Shown here one piece after another: positions 25,316-37,435 of a stretch of 64,000 bases of DNA. The stretch covers positions 25,812,440-25,876,439 of the forward strand of contig OX638132.1 in NCBI GenBank assembly GCA_951804985.1, written 5' to 3'. Numbering within the stretch: the stretch's first letter is position 1; each line of letters opens with the position of its first letter. Below the pieces are notes generated by a model that made no database searches, was not told where the DNA came from, and saw only the letters and a list, made by a program, of their open reading frames with translations. This DNA comes from Dryomyza anilis. Taxonomy: Eukaryota; Arthropoda; Insecta; Diptera; Dryomyzidae. A program made the translations under genes and the position numbers.

Positions 25316-27549
25316 CAATTCCATACGAGACAAAAAATTCCGTATTGAAATTATCAGTACGATTTTTATTCTAAAAATAGTTTTTTGGTACAATATATTT
25401 TTTTAAATTTTCTCTGAACATAGCTGAGACAATTTACTTTATTTTTGTATATTTGTACTTTGTTCCTAAAGTTAACAGTTATTTCGCAATAAATCGCAGA
25501 ATAATTTCGGACGTTCCGTATAGAAATTTGCACTACGAATTTTTGTTAAAAATGTCGTATATGACAATATTAATAATCATTATTCCGAAATGAAAAGTGA
25601 TGTACTATTCAAATTTCCAAATTAAAAACAAAAAGAAAAATTGAATAGTTTCACACATTTGGTACTCAAAGTTTCGGACAGGACATATTTGAATAAGCTG
25701 TCAAATATTTTCTAGAATTACTAGAAAAATTATGTTTACAATTTTGGAAATACCAAGAAAATTCTGTGTTAGAAACAGTGAATTCAACTTATTAATATAA
25801 TTTTTCAGTTTACTATGATAATAAATGTAACTTTTTGGTTCCGGACGGAATACAAAAAATATTTAAAAATTTAGAAAAGTAATTTTTAAAATATGATGCC
25901 ATCAAAATATCATCTTAAGATTTGGCATGAACATTTATATTAAATCAACCAAAATATGCGATTTTTCAGAATTTTAAAAAGGGTCCTTTTTAAGGACATC
26001 AAATTTGAAGTGCAAGGATAATGACCACGGGTCACATCTTCAAGTTTAGAAGTTACAACTCAATTGCTCAAAAACCTTGTTCTATTAGCTTTAAAATGAG
26101 CCATCAACGGCATTTCTACTTTAAAAGATATTGAAATATGTACAACCATACAAAAGTGATTTTTGGCCCATTTTTTGTATTTTGAACCACTGTATCTCTG
26201 GAAGTAGTTGTCGAAAAAATTTAAAAAAAAATGGTGAATGCATATCTCGATACCCTTTATCAGTTGCCCAAATTTCATTTAAATCGAAGAAGGTGAGTTC
26301 CAACCGCTGGTCGATTTGGTGTGGAATGGCCCATATATAAAAAAACACGAGATTTTGCATTTATTTGTTTTACGTAATACCTCAAAAATTATACGCAATT
26401 TCAAAAACACAAGTATGAGGTGTGCCTGTTTGGAATTAGGCAGTCCATCTGAATATCGAAAACAAATCTGCATTATTTCTGCAGTGTAATTACAATAGTT
26501 ATAAAATGATAGAATTAGAAACTTTTCACTAATTACTGCATATCAAGAATAATTGCACTTAGTTAATATTTTGATACCTAAGAAAACAGTCTTTGCATAT
26601 CAAGAATAATTGCTCTTAGTTACTTTCAACATTTCTATAGACGGCACACTAACAAACAACTGGGGATGACTGACGGACATCGCAAAACAAAACATACGTG
26701 CGAATATTGCAGACAAGGCAAGATCGACGAAAACAACAACAAATAAATGAACACGTGTTCTTTTACGAAGAATACAGCAACACTTTTGCGTGTTCATTTT
26801 GGTTTCAATTAGTCAATAATTTTACTTCTCAAAACTCAGTTGCATAAATCTTGTTTACTTTTTTGATAACTAAGTAATTTCATTTCTTAATATTCAGATG
26901 ATAAATTCTAGAATTTAAGTAGCATTTTATTGATATTATTGAAATTCTGCTATTTTTCATTCGAGCCGAATACCTCTCCAGTCTTTGCAGTTTATTTCTA
27001 TTCGTGCATATGTCGGCTGCAATTAAGGAAAGAAGTTTTTTTTTATATAAACGAGCCTATTATAACAGCTTTAAAACTTTTAATTACAATATGTACGTTA
27101 TAGCTGTCGGCATTAATACAACCTTTTAAATACTAAATAATAAAATATGGAACATTACAACATCTTACACGTTGTCTGAGTGGCTTTCGTCGTCTTCGAT
27201 GTCTGCAGAATTGAATCTGGGCACAAAGTCAATAAACCACATTAACCAAATGTTACCACTTCTTGGATTTTACTACTGTCTTTCTTGATTTTTTATTTTT
27301 ATACTTTTTGCTGATGTAGTCTTTCTTACGACTGCCTCTTTTTATGGACATACACTCTGAAAAATGTTTGCAAATATTAAGGAAATTAAATTTTAAATAT
27401 CTTATGAAATAAAAACCAGCAAGGAATGTTAGGTCAGTTGAGAAATTTTGAAGTAGGAAAAATTTCATAGTAGGTTTTAGTAAGAATTTTGAAAGTTATA
27501 TTCGGACTAAGCTTTTTAAAGTGGTCCAGAGGTCGCTATGGGCACTATG

Positions 27550-27712
27550 GGTAGTTTTGCCATTGTCCTCCGAGAGGTAGCGCGGTATAAAAAAATGTTT
27601 TCTATAAAATGGTGTAGTTAGCTCCAGCCCAGATTTAAACATGGAACCTTTCGGCGCGCAGTCCAACGCACTGATCTCTGTGCTACTGACGTTCCTGTTA
27701 CTATATCACCCT
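27550..27712 (-). mobile_element. SINE-like unit, copy C (minus strand)
   Basis: On the minus strand the head reads CAGTGCGTTGGACTGCGCGCC followed by a degenerate T-arm (GTTTAAATCTGGG). The body has ATAGAAAACATTTTTT and CGCTACCTCTC. The body words are shared with copy D (50592) and copy A (2491), tying them into one family. No A tail is visible. Confidence 0.55.
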
Positions 27713-28409
27713 TTTAAACTAATTCCCTTTCGTTCTTAGTGTAGGGTTTAATATAAAAACTTAAAAATATTTAAAAAGTACGTATTATCTTTTTTTTAAG
27801 GAAAACATTTATTTAAAATAATAACATATTCAGATTAAATTATACTTAACATTAGGAAACTGTTTTCTGAGTGTAGGGTTCTGCTTGTTGAGGTATTTTT
27901 TTGTTTGCCATAAATTGCCATCGATATTAGCTTTGGTTTTCCACGTACTCAGTAGTACCCCTGCCGCTCTGTCTGGCCCTGCCTCAACACTTAACTTAAG
28001 AGGTTTCCTATGGCAACATTGACATGCGGCAGACTGGTCGGTTGGTCGTACGAACGACTGCTGCCTGACTCTAGGCCAAGTTGTTGGGTTGTTAACATAG
28101 GCTCGTTGTACCCTCGAGTACTTCCGTCAACAGCAGATGGAAACCTTTTATTAGTTCGTCAACAAGATTCGAACTCGGTTTGAAGGCGGTCAAAATGGGT
28201 AATGGTAATAGTAGTGGTTAGAAATGGTAGCAGGAAAAAGTGTCGCTGCTTTAGCTATTAAAATTTGAGAGCTTCTTTGGGATGACATGAAAAAATTCTC
28301 ATTTAAGGTTAACAATTGTAGGGTTTAGGTAGATATGGACGCGTGCCGTGCTTTTTACGTGTCACGCCAACTTAAAAATCCTTTTACCTCCACCAACTTA
28401 AAAAAACTG

Positions 28410-28545
28410 TTGTTTGATAGTATTCACGTTTCGTCTGATTTTTCGAGTTTTTCGAGTTTTTCGTGTTTTTTTCGTGTTTTCAGTGGTTTTTCGTGTGCTG
28501 TCCTGTAAATTTAGTCATCGGGATCGTGCTGTTGTTACGCATACT
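28410..28545 (-). repeat. Fragment of the CACG-rich fold-back arm
   Basis: TCACGTTTCGTCTGATTTTT followed by TTCGTGTTTT-type words and TTTAGTCATCGGGATCGTGC parallels the right arm at 35091-35306. It is diverged and truncated. Confidence 0.45.
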
Positions 28546-30425
28546 CAGTTTTCGAGTTATAAATTTATAGAAATTCTTCTGTTTTTCTATATATTGTTAC
28601 GGAAATTCAGTATACGGAAAACTGTTCTTCAATTTCGTATCTCTGGATTGTATACAAAATAAAAACACTCTTATTTGTTTGGTTTAAATTATAACAATTA
28701 ACTTTGTTAATTCAGTAAAGTTAATACTAATAACAAATTCTAACAACTGATGCATATCCACAATTTAACTCTACATTGTTCTTACACTGGACACACTCGA
28801 ACACTTTCCAATCACTACTGAAGTGCTGCGCCTCAGATGCGGCGCCCTTGTATACTGCATGCATCAGTTTGACAAGTTTCGACACGGTTCGAGATGCTTC
28901 GAGAACCTTCTACAATTTTCGTGAATGCTATTTGCATCCCATTCGCACTCATGTGTTTTAATGTGTTGATCTTCCATCTCTTTCTCGCACACTGCCTCAG
29001 TGCGCTGAATGATCATCCGTCTCTTTCTAACATATTGCTTAGTGCGCTGAATTGCCTTGTGTCTCATTTATTATTGTTGATTGCTTGCACTATGGGGCAA
29101 ATTTCCTCTTTTCGTGACAATAAGTAGGACTTTTAAATATTTTAGATTTGAGTCATCTCATCTTATTTCTTTTGTATTTTATTAACTAGTTCAGTTCAGC
29201 TAATATTTTGAAATAATTCCAATGGATTTGACCAAAGTTATGACCAGTCAAACACAGAAAATATCATCTTTAGGTGTACCTATTATTTGAAAACATTTTT
29301 TGATAGATTTTAAGCAGATACACCTTGTATAAATATTCGGTATTCTAATAATCGGAATCTGGCAAGGCCCAATCAAGGTAACAAATCAGGGGCACGATCT
29401 TCATGTAACGCAGTTTCCATGCTTAAGTCCTGGTGGGTCAGTTTGTCATTATCTAGTTTAGCCTAGAATTTCTTTCTAGAGTCCACGAAAAAAAGTAGTA
29501 AATACAAAAGAAAAGCCAGAGTATTTAATAAATTGGTTGATACAAAAGAATTTTCATAGAATTCTTTTAATTTTGAAAAAATATCCGTTAATTTAAATGA
29601 TTTTCAGTTCATACATTTATGTGATTTTTAATTTCTGGGAGCTTTTATTGGTACTTCGAATTGCAAAGTTTAAAAATTTTAATTTTTTTATAAAAAAAGG
29701 TTTTTATTTTGTTGATATTTTAAGATTTATAGAAAATTTACTAATTTATTTAGGATTTTTAGTATTACCAAATAATTATATAGTATTTGGCGAACTTTAG
29801 GGATTTTTGATACATGTGTGTCTACTGTTTATAGATAGATTTATAGATTTTTATGACTTTGAGAACTTTTGGGATTTGTGGTTATTGAGGTAATTGATTA
29901 GAACTTCGTGGTAAGAATTTAATACAATTTTTAAGTGTGCATTTTTAAAAGAAAGGTAAAAAAAGAAAGTTACCATTTGTAAACTATGCTCGTTCCAAAC
30001 AACAACAGAAAAAAGACGTAATAAAAACACGCGCGCCTACAACGAGTACCCTTTAGCGACTTATCGAGGGTTTATAGACGGGATTTTATCGCAATAGATG
30101 CATTAATGCAGCTTATGCAAATTATTGAATATAAAAAAGAATAATTTAATTAAAATATTTTTCTGTATTTATTTTCTGTTTGCACTCGTGAGTTTTTTGC
30201 GCCCACTCTTGGCGTGCATTTTTATTGTCTCGCCAATGTCCAAGCGGTGACCCTGCCACATTTAACGCGCCATCAATTCTCAATTGTGCGTCACCCTATT
30301 GTGCGCACCCAGTTCAGTGTAATAATAAAAAAATAGGTTTAACTTAATATAATTTGATATTGTGCTTAAAATACGCATTTAATATGTTTATTTGACTATA
30401 TCATTTTTTATTTATTTTATTGCAG

Positions 30426-30632
30426 TCCATAACATCGCCCGATCCCACCGCATATGTAGCGAAGGCGCGCGTTACGCGTCCCACACCGCCGCCCCCATCG
30501 TACAACCCGATGCAGTTCGTGCAGATAAAACCATGCAATTTGTACCAGACGGCACAGCAGCAGCTGAAGAAGGCCGAGGAGGTGAAGAAGATCAAGGAGA
30601 TCAAGAAAGAGGAGCCCGAGGATTGGCAAAAT
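30426..30632 (+). CDS. smash: smash coding exon 2 (residues 90-158)
   Basis: The acceptor is TTTATTTTATTGCAG and the donor is AAT|GTAAGT. At 207 nt and phase 0 on both sides, this exon can be skipped without losing frame. The peptide has a proline cluster (RPTPPPPSYNP), then FVQIKPCNLYQ and a charged helix of alternating Lys/Glu (about residues 132-154), ending EEPEDWQN. The helix and the WQN junction begin the conserved LMO7/LIMCH1-type region completed by the next exon. It lies between two long inverted-repeat arms (24988-25315 and 30883-31238). Confidence 0.85.
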
Positions 30633-30882
30633 GTAAGTATTGTATAATGATACATCTGACTTGGGGTGATGCAATGTCAAGGGTCTTATTAAGTCAAGGG
30701 TTTCATTTATGTATAAAGAATTTATAATTGATTGGTGACAGCCTGAAAATATTTTTATTTTAGCAAACAAAAACTGTTATCTAAATATATAATTCTCAAA
30801 AAACATTTTTAGTCAGTTTTATTTATATTGTCAGAAAAAAAATATTTTTGAAAACAAATTTTGAAAACAAAATCGACTTTCT

Positions 30883-31238
30883 GTGATTTATTATAAACTA
30901 AAAAAAATAACTATAAATTTTATAAACAAAGTGTAAATATAAAAATAAAGTAAATTATCTACACTTTTTTTACAGTTAAAAAAAATAATCTGTACTCAAA
31001 TTTCGCTGACTATTTTGGAATTTCCATATGAACCTCAACATTCCGTTTTTAATCACGTCCGGATCGACCTCTATTTAATTTAAATCTTTTAATATACCGT
31101 ATAGATTTGAAGATGTTTAGTTCTTTTTAAATACTACTTGCACAAAATAAATTCGTTATTTTTCATCGACATATTAAAGTTTTAAGCGTACGAATGTCCC
31201 TTCCGGACCCCAGGAAATGCCCATATTTTATAATATGT
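30883..31238 (-). repeat. Inverted-repeat arm (right), flanking smash exon 2
   Basis: This is the reverse-complement partner of 24988-25315. It begins 250 bp downstream of the exon 2 donor. It ends with TCCGGACCCCAGGAAATGCC, the inverse of GGCATTTCCTGGGGTTCC in the left arm. Confidence 0.7.
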
Positions 31239-33001
31239 AAATAAATAAAAAATATACGTTTTTTTCCGTTTAAATTTCTCCAGAGGTCACAAGAAATAAA
31301 TCCGAAAAATGACAGTAATCATGAGACAATTTTCTTTAATTCATCTATGGTCATCTAGGTGTAACGAATCTTTTTTAAGACCCTACAAGTCCGTTGTCAA
31401 GTAAAATATATTTTTAATATGTCTTATCATAAAATAAAGCATTTTTTTCGTGGAAAAAGTTCAGTTAGATTGCAAGCAGTGATGCCAATTGACTATGAAA
31501 TTCCCCGCACTACATTTTAAATAAAAATTGAAATAATCCATAGAACAAATATTACACAATATGTTTTTCATTTAATATGATTTTTTTATTTCTTGACCTC
31601 GTAAATCGGTTTAAAACCTTCTGACCATCATTTCTATTTATGTTTGTATTAGATGTTTTAAAAAAGATTAAACCATTAGAACCTTTACCTAAAATGAGAC
31701 CAAAGTGTTCAATATTTAAGTTATCATTCACGTGCTACAGTCATTTAACTGAATGCAAAATGTTCAATTTGAAAAAAATGTTCGAATATATTAAGGGGTA
31801 GAACTGCCAGAAAAAGGACTATTTTATTAAAAAAAAAATACGTGTCAAACATTTTTTGACACAGAACATGTCTGTAAAATTTTAAAAAGATCGGAGCTCA
31901 TAAAATCATTTTTTGCCGAAAAGGGCCCCGTTTGACGTGGAATGGCCGATATGTACAAATGCGTTAGTATCATGTCAACCGATAACGTTCATTTTTTAAT
32001 ACCACACTTCGTAGGTGTTCAAGTAATCTAAATACCGGGTTTCATTGATCAGGCTCAACTTGTTTTAGTGTAGTCGTGAGTTCAACAGACAGGCCCGATA
32101 CGCGCCGAATAACAGACCAACTGTTAGACGAGCACACAGACAAAAGTCAAAGTTTCCGATAATGGAACAGCCATCCAACAATGTTTTTAATAACTAACAA
32201 ACCCATCCACCTGACAGTTGCTAAATTATGAAACCGTACAAAACGCATAAAGATAAAAAAAAAGATTTGACCGAATTATTGCGGCTCTTAAATGCACGAA
32301 GAGTGTCCCAAAGCAATCAAAATGAAACTAACTGTCAAAATGTATAATGAGCCAGCAAAGTCAGCTGTTCAGATTAAGTAACTTAAATGTTGATAATAAA
32401 ACGAAATAACGTACAAAAATGAACCATATTGCCAACTACAAATAATTAGCATGCATTTCACTTGGTATCGAATTACATAATACGGAATTGCAATTGCAAA
32501 ATACGGAATTGAAATTCGAGTGAAGTAAAAACAAATAATAAAAAAAATAAGAATAAAACAACAACAACAATCGTGGAAAAAACAGAAAACATAAACCAAT
32601 TTTATGAAATGTTTTAGTTTTCTTTTCGAATTTTTGTCAACTTTGTTTTGCCGATAAGATAAGCAAAGCTGCTGCTGTTGGTACTACCAAAATTAAAACT
32701 AACTAATAAAATGCAGACTGAATGCTAAAAATGTCTTATGTGAATTTTTGTCATAACAACAACAACAATGAATACGACGGACGACGCAAAATGTGTCACA
32801 AAGTTTGTCACGAACATTTAACAATGTTTATGCGTTACGCGCCCAATGCGTAACGTAAGCTTCAATGATGCGATAACTTTAAGCATGCTGCAAATTTATA
32901 ATGAGCTGTGTTTTTTACAAGTGTAATAATTTTAATAATTCCTTCACTTTTTCTTATAAAATAATAACGTGGTTTTTAATATTTATTTACTTTTGCAAGC
33001 A

Positions 33002-33057
33002 TCGTTGGCCAGTTAGTTAGTGCGTTGTACTGCGAGCCGTAAGGTGCGGGGTTCAAA
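33002..33057 (+). mobile_element. SINE-like head, copy B (truncated)
   Basis: GTTAGTTAGTGCGTTGTACT, then GCGAGCC and GGGGTTCAAAC, match the tRNA-like head of the other copies. It is cut off directly at the start of the fold-back element, whose first bases follow GGTTCAAAC. Confidence 0.5.
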
Positions 33058-33390
33058 CTAGAGATGTGCGCGTGCCTGGTTTTGATGGCACGGACACGCA
33101 CGGGCACGCCGAGAGGGGACACGCACGAGCCCGACGACTAAATTTAAAAGCACGCAGGAGAAGTACGATAAAACACGAGATATAGAAAGACACGAAGAAG
33201 CACGACAAAACGTGAAAAATAATATTATAAACAGGGACTAAAACCCTTTAGAATATCGGTTCCGGTTCTGATTTCAAGATTTTTATAATCTTTTTTTGTA
33301 TCACGTCCGAAAATCTAAGTTCGTGTGTGCAAATCTCCGTGCGTGCTAGTTGTTGCCGTGCCTACAAAATCTGTTTTTTTAGTTTTACCT

Positions 33391-34894
33391 GCATCCAGAA
33401 AAAAAACCCTTAAATCCCATTAAAATTGGTCAATAGTTCACCCAGAAAAATTGTTGTATTTTAAACAAATAAAAAAGTTATTCAATTGAAATAAATAATT
33501 ATTTCGACGTTTCTATTATCTGAGTAAATTTTATTAAGTCCAAAGAAAAATTACTTCATTATGAGTAACAGCAATAAACCAATGTATACAAATTAAATAC
33601 ATATTTTTATATAATTCTGTTAATTTTTTTTTTAATTTAATTGAAGAAAACAATGTTACTCTCCAACTGTTTTATTCCAACAAATCTTTGGCACTGTTTT
33701 ATTCACTTCCGAATATTTCAACCAATGTTACTCTCAAACTGTTTAATTCTAACAAAGCTTTCATACTGTTTTATTCAAAAGTTTAAATTTGTTACATTCA
33801 ATGGAATGTTCGTAATATAATCCACAGGTTGTAATTCAGAAAACAATTTGTATATGAGCCTAATAACAAATGATTGTAATGTTGGTATATCGTGGATGTT
33901 TACTAAGTGGAGGATTTTCTCAGACAGAGAAAAAACGAAGACAAACCAAAAATGTGCTAAATAAAAAAAAAAAATAAATAAAAACAATAGCAAAGTGCTG
34001 CACGCAACAACAACTTTGGCAAAATCTTGAGTTGATGCAGTTTTGCATTTTTGCTTTTGGTTCTTTCTTCAATGCACATAATTCTTATTGTGTTTATTGG
34101 AGAAGGAAAACTTAAGCGACTTGAAATGTAGAATCTGCAGAGAAAGATCGCTGATGAAGGGGCTTGGCTGCCTCTGAAACAGCTGTACGATCTGCTACTC
34201 AATGCATTTTGCCAATTGTTTGTTGTTTTATTTGTTGGTACAAAACACCTAATTTGTACCGACTGGACCTTGAGCACGTTAAGACAATATCTTAATTTAA
34301 TCAAAAGAGGTCGTAAAACAAAAACAATTAAAAATAATAATAATTAAGAAAATATTATAAATAAATTTAAAATATAAAAGATTTTTTTTTTACTTAAAAA
34401 ATTGCACCATATTTTATTTATTATTTAATTATAATTTTTTCTCTTAAAATTGTATTAACATTTTTTTTTAAACGGAGAACATATTTTCTATAAATCATAT
34501 AAAAACATTCTTTAGTTTGAAGAAAATCATTTCATAAAACGATGAAACAATTTCTTTAATTTGAAGATATTGTATTCAATCCTGAGAAATAATTTTTACT
34601 TATTTTAAATAAAATTATGTATTTGAATTAGAGAAAAGTTTCTATGGAGCTAAATCATTGCCAATTTTCTTAAAACCTAGTATAAATTTCCACGATATAA
34701 ATAAACATTTTTTGGGTGTACAATTATTGATTTAATAGTATACAAAAAATAAATCTTTTCATATAAACTCAAAGGCAATGTCATGTTATTTTTTAGTATT
34801 TAATGGTATTTTCCGATTAAAATAATAATTTATCCTATTGACTATTTTTAATAGTAAAAAACTATTATTTATATAGTATTTTATTCTGGGTGTA
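33391..34894 (-). mobile_element. CACCCAG MITE (inverse copy), split by a nested insertion
   Basis: Segments 33391-33436 and 34721-34894 read together as the inverse of the MITE at 15438-15660 (CCATTAAAATTGGTCAATAG, then CAATTATTGATTTAATAG, ending TATTCTGGGTGTA). About 1.28 kb separates the two parts. Confidence 0.75.
33437..34720. mobile_element. 1.28-kb element nested in the MITE
   Basis: It begins CACCCAGAAAAATTGTTG at 33439 and ends CATTTTTTGGGTG at 34718. The outermost 13 or so bases are therefore inverse of each other and resemble the ends of the host MITE. TA follows the right end and TT precedes the left. Frames inside (for example 33957-34304) show no transposase motif I can recognise. 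Confidence 0.65.
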
Positions 34895-35816
34895 TTGACT
34901 TGAATAAAATAGTATCAAACTTAATTTTTGAATTATTTATTACAGGGACTAAAACCCCTTAGAATATCGGTTCCGGTTCCAAGATTTTTAAAATTGTGGT
35001 TCTGATTCTAACCAGAAAAAAAATATATATGAGTTCCAGTTCCGGTTCCACACATTTTTAATAACGATTTCGGTTCCAAAAATCTAAATAGTATTATTTT
35101 CACGTTTCGCCTGCTTTTTCATGTTTTCCGTGCTTTTATCATGTTTTGTCGTGTTTTTACGTGTTTCTTCGTGTATTTTTATATTTCGTGCTTTATCGTG
35201 CCTATCGTGCGTGTCTGTATATTTAATCGTCAGCCTCGTGCACGTGCGTGTCACCTATCGGCGTGCCCGTGTCATCAAAAACTGGAGCGCACCCATCTCT
35301 AGTTCAATTGTCAAAATCCAAAATAGATAAATCTTTTTTTATACGACACTACCTCTTGACAGACAATGAAAAACCTTCAAAAAGAGGTCAGTGCCTCAAA
35401 AAAAAGCCTTGTTCGAATTCGGCCTTAAACTATAGGTTCCACCATTAGAGTACAAATATAACATCCAAAGCTTATATATTAAGAGAGTTAAAAATCTAAC
35501 AGTAATATTAAAACCGAAATTTACTTTAAACTCGTAACTAGTGTAACGACACTGTTTAGTTTTTAAACTTTAAACCTTAATCGAAACCGAAATCGATAAC
35601 TGAATTCGAAACACATATTTGTTTCATTTTTAACTTGTCTCAGGGATAGCATGGAAATAATATTCGAAACGCAGTTTTTGTTTTCAAACGATACAAAAAA
35701 GGAATATTAAAAGATTTCTTTTAAATATCTTAATCGGACACTCACATACAAACAGTGGCTTTTTTTATATTAATAACGACCTCTCCAATTTATAAAATAA
35801 CTAGAAGTTGGTACTT

Positions 35817-36092
35817 CACAGAAAAAAATAATCAACGTAAATACAGCAATCAAAATTAATTGCAGATCATTCATTGGTCTAGCAATGCCATTTTCATGTA
35901 TTCAGCAAATACATTCGCCAAAAATGCTTAAGATCAACGCGGTAAGCGAATACACATAACTGTAGTCAGCAAATACGATTGCTAATACGAGAATATGTAC
36001 GCTAATATAATTAATAATTTAGTCGGCGCAGTTTTAGCAAAAATTTGATTGTGTTGATGTACCTTTTTGGATATATTTACGAATTTTCTGTG
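35817..36092 (+). mobile_element. MITE, CACAGAAAA termini (276 bp)
   Basis: It begins CACAGAAAAAAATAATCAAC and ends GAATTTTCTGTG. The interior (GTCTAGCAATG, CAGCAAATACATTCGC, CTAATACGAG) matches the inverse of the element at 59893-60589 and parts of 10850-11180. It is non-coding. Confidence 0.7.
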
Positions 36093-36504
36093 TTGAAAAT
36101 GTTGCATCGACCTTCTATTAAATCGTATCTGGACTTTGTCCAAATGGTCCTATTAGTTATGTTAATCAGAGTTCAGTGTTAGATATATTCAATCAAATTT
36201 AATATTAGTTTTGATTAATTTCCCATACGAAATACAAAATTGTCAACACCAGAATCCAGTTTTTAAGAATATATATTATAAAGTGAGGTTTTAATCTAAG
36301 TCGCTTAACAAATTTTAAAAACTTTGACCAGTGTTGCCAGATTAGTTAAATATATCTTGAATAAATTTTTATCGTTTAAAAGATTTTCAGTAATGTTATC
36401 TATCAATAAAATATAAGAAAGGTACATGTTACTGAAGAAAGAAAAAATATTACGAAGATTTGCGTATAAGTCAAATTTTCCAAAGAAAAACTCAAACAAT
36501 TGAA

Positions 36505-36985
36505 AACAAAAAAATGTTCGACTTTACAATTTTATATTTACTAAACCACTTCAGATATTTAAAAACGGTTTTCAGTTCATAATTTAAGTGTGAATTGTTT
36601 ATAAAAGTTCCATACAAATACTTAGATTTCATGAAAAAATGTACAATCTATGTATAAATATGTAAAGTAAAGTCTTCAAAAATGAAAACAAAAAATCATG
36701 TTCAAGGGTATATCTTTAAAACTAAACAAGATATTTTCTCAAGTAAGCACATTTTCTTTAAATCTCAATCAATGTAAGCTTTTCATAAAGAAAATAATTT
36801 TAAAAATCGGATATTTTTTCGATTTTTTACAATTTTTGAAACATTTTTCATTACTGATTTTTATCTCCGTAACCATTAAAGAAACAAACTTCAATTTTAA
36901 AACTAAAAAAAAATTAAAAATCGGTTGAGTGGTTTCGAAAATACTGAATTTTACCCGATTTAATAGCGTTTGGGCACACTATGCG
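36505..36985 (+). repeat. Dispersed repeat, copy 2 of 2
   Basis: It matches 22685-23178 in the same orientation and ends at GGGCACACT, 88 bp before smash exon 3. No gene is seen in it. Confidence 0.65.
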
Positions 36986-37072
36986 ACACGCATATCTTCT
37001 GGGTTACCTTTTTAAGATTAATAATTTGTATGCAATTTTATAACTATAATATTTTAATATCTCATTTTACAG

Positions 37073-37215
37073 AACTTAGACAGCTGGAAGTCATCGCGCA
37101 GAAAACGCGTCGAGCACATTATCGATCGTGTGGTCGAGGTAAAGAAACTCGAGCTGGAGGAACACGATCGCAGCAGACGAAAATCGAAGACATTCTCAGA
37201 AATGATCGAGGAACG
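37073..37215 (+). CDS. smash: smash coding exon 3 (helical LMO7/LIMCH1-type domain)
   Basis: The acceptor is CTCATTTTACAG; the donor GTATGT follows GAGGAACG, leaving phase 2. It encodes NLDSWKSSRRKRVEHIIDRV, a charged VVEVKKLELEEHDRSRR stretch and KSKTFSEMIEE. Joined to the preceding WQN this gives the W-x(5)-W-K-S-S-R-R-K-R signature that I recognise from the conserved helical domain of LMO7/LIMCH1 (Pfam calls it DUF4757). It occupies about residues 156-206. The exact family match would need an HMM search. Confidence 0.85.
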
Positions 37216-37278
37216 GTATGTAAATAGTAAATATAATATAAACTCAATTTATACAAATGAAATCTCTACAAATTGTAG
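37216..37278 (+). other. 63-nt intron without stop codons
   Basis: It starts GTATGT and ends AAATTGTAG. Its length is a multiple of 3 and the smash frame passes through it without a stop, so retention would insert 21 residues (YVNSKYNINSIYTNE...) into the protein. This may be an alternative intron or chance. Confidence 0.8.
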
Positions 37279-37435
37279 AGGAGAACGTGGCGTACGCACA
37301 GGACGTGCCAAACTGGTCTCCCTCGCCGTCTATAATGAGGATGAATCGAATGATCTGAGCGATCTTGGCATTGGCACCAGCAGCGCAAGCGGCAAAAGCA
37401 GTCTTTCCGAGGATTATGATAACAACAGCGTGATG
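37279..37435 (+). CDS. smash: smash coding exon 4 (residues 206-258)
   Basis: The acceptor AAATTGTAG is used rather than the next AG two bases on, because only the first keeps the frame (CG|A). The donor is ATG|GTGAGT, phase 0. The peptide GERGVRTGRAKLVSLAVYNE continues the end of the helical domain and then becomes acidic and Ser-rich (DESNDLSDLGIGTSS, SLSEDYDNNSVM), like a regulated linker. No catalytic motif is present. Confidence 0.8.

Larger units (their letters stand above)
24642..30425 (+). other. Intron 1 of the coding region (5,784 nt)
   Basis: It opens with GTGAGT and ends with TTTATTTTATTGCAG. It contains the 24988-25315 inverted-repeat arm, a SINE-like unit (27550-27712) and a CACG-rich fragment (28410-28545). 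A dispersed fragment at 29195-29300 is shared with 13690-13810. No further exon was recognised. Confidence 0.7.
33055..35306. mobile_element. Fold-back element with about 170-215-bp CACG-rich inverted arms
   Basis: The left arm (33055-33226) begins ACTAGAGATGTGCGCGTGCC and is full of CACGG/CACGA words. The right arm (35091-35306) is its diverged reverse complement, ending CATCTCTAGTTCAA. Just inside each arm, in the same orientation, is a copy of ACAGGGACTAAAACCC plus TCGGTTCCGGTTC (33231 and 34942). The centre was later filled by MITE insertions. I see no transposase, so it is non-autonomous. An arm fragment recurs at 28410. Confidence 0.65.
30633..37072 (+). other. Intron 2 (6,440 nt), transposon-rich
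   Basis: It begins GTAAGT and ends CTCATTTTACAG. It contains the right inverted-repeat arm, a SINE-like head, the fold-back element 33055-35306 with nested MITEs, the CACAGAAAA MITE at 35817-36092 and the dispersed repeat at 36505-36985. No additional exon was recognised. Confidence 0.75.

Noticed and set aside
33957..34304. 115-residue minus-strand frame as a transposase remnant
   Set aside because: I see no catalytic triad, helix-turn-helix or zinc motif; it lies in an AT-rich non-autonomous element.
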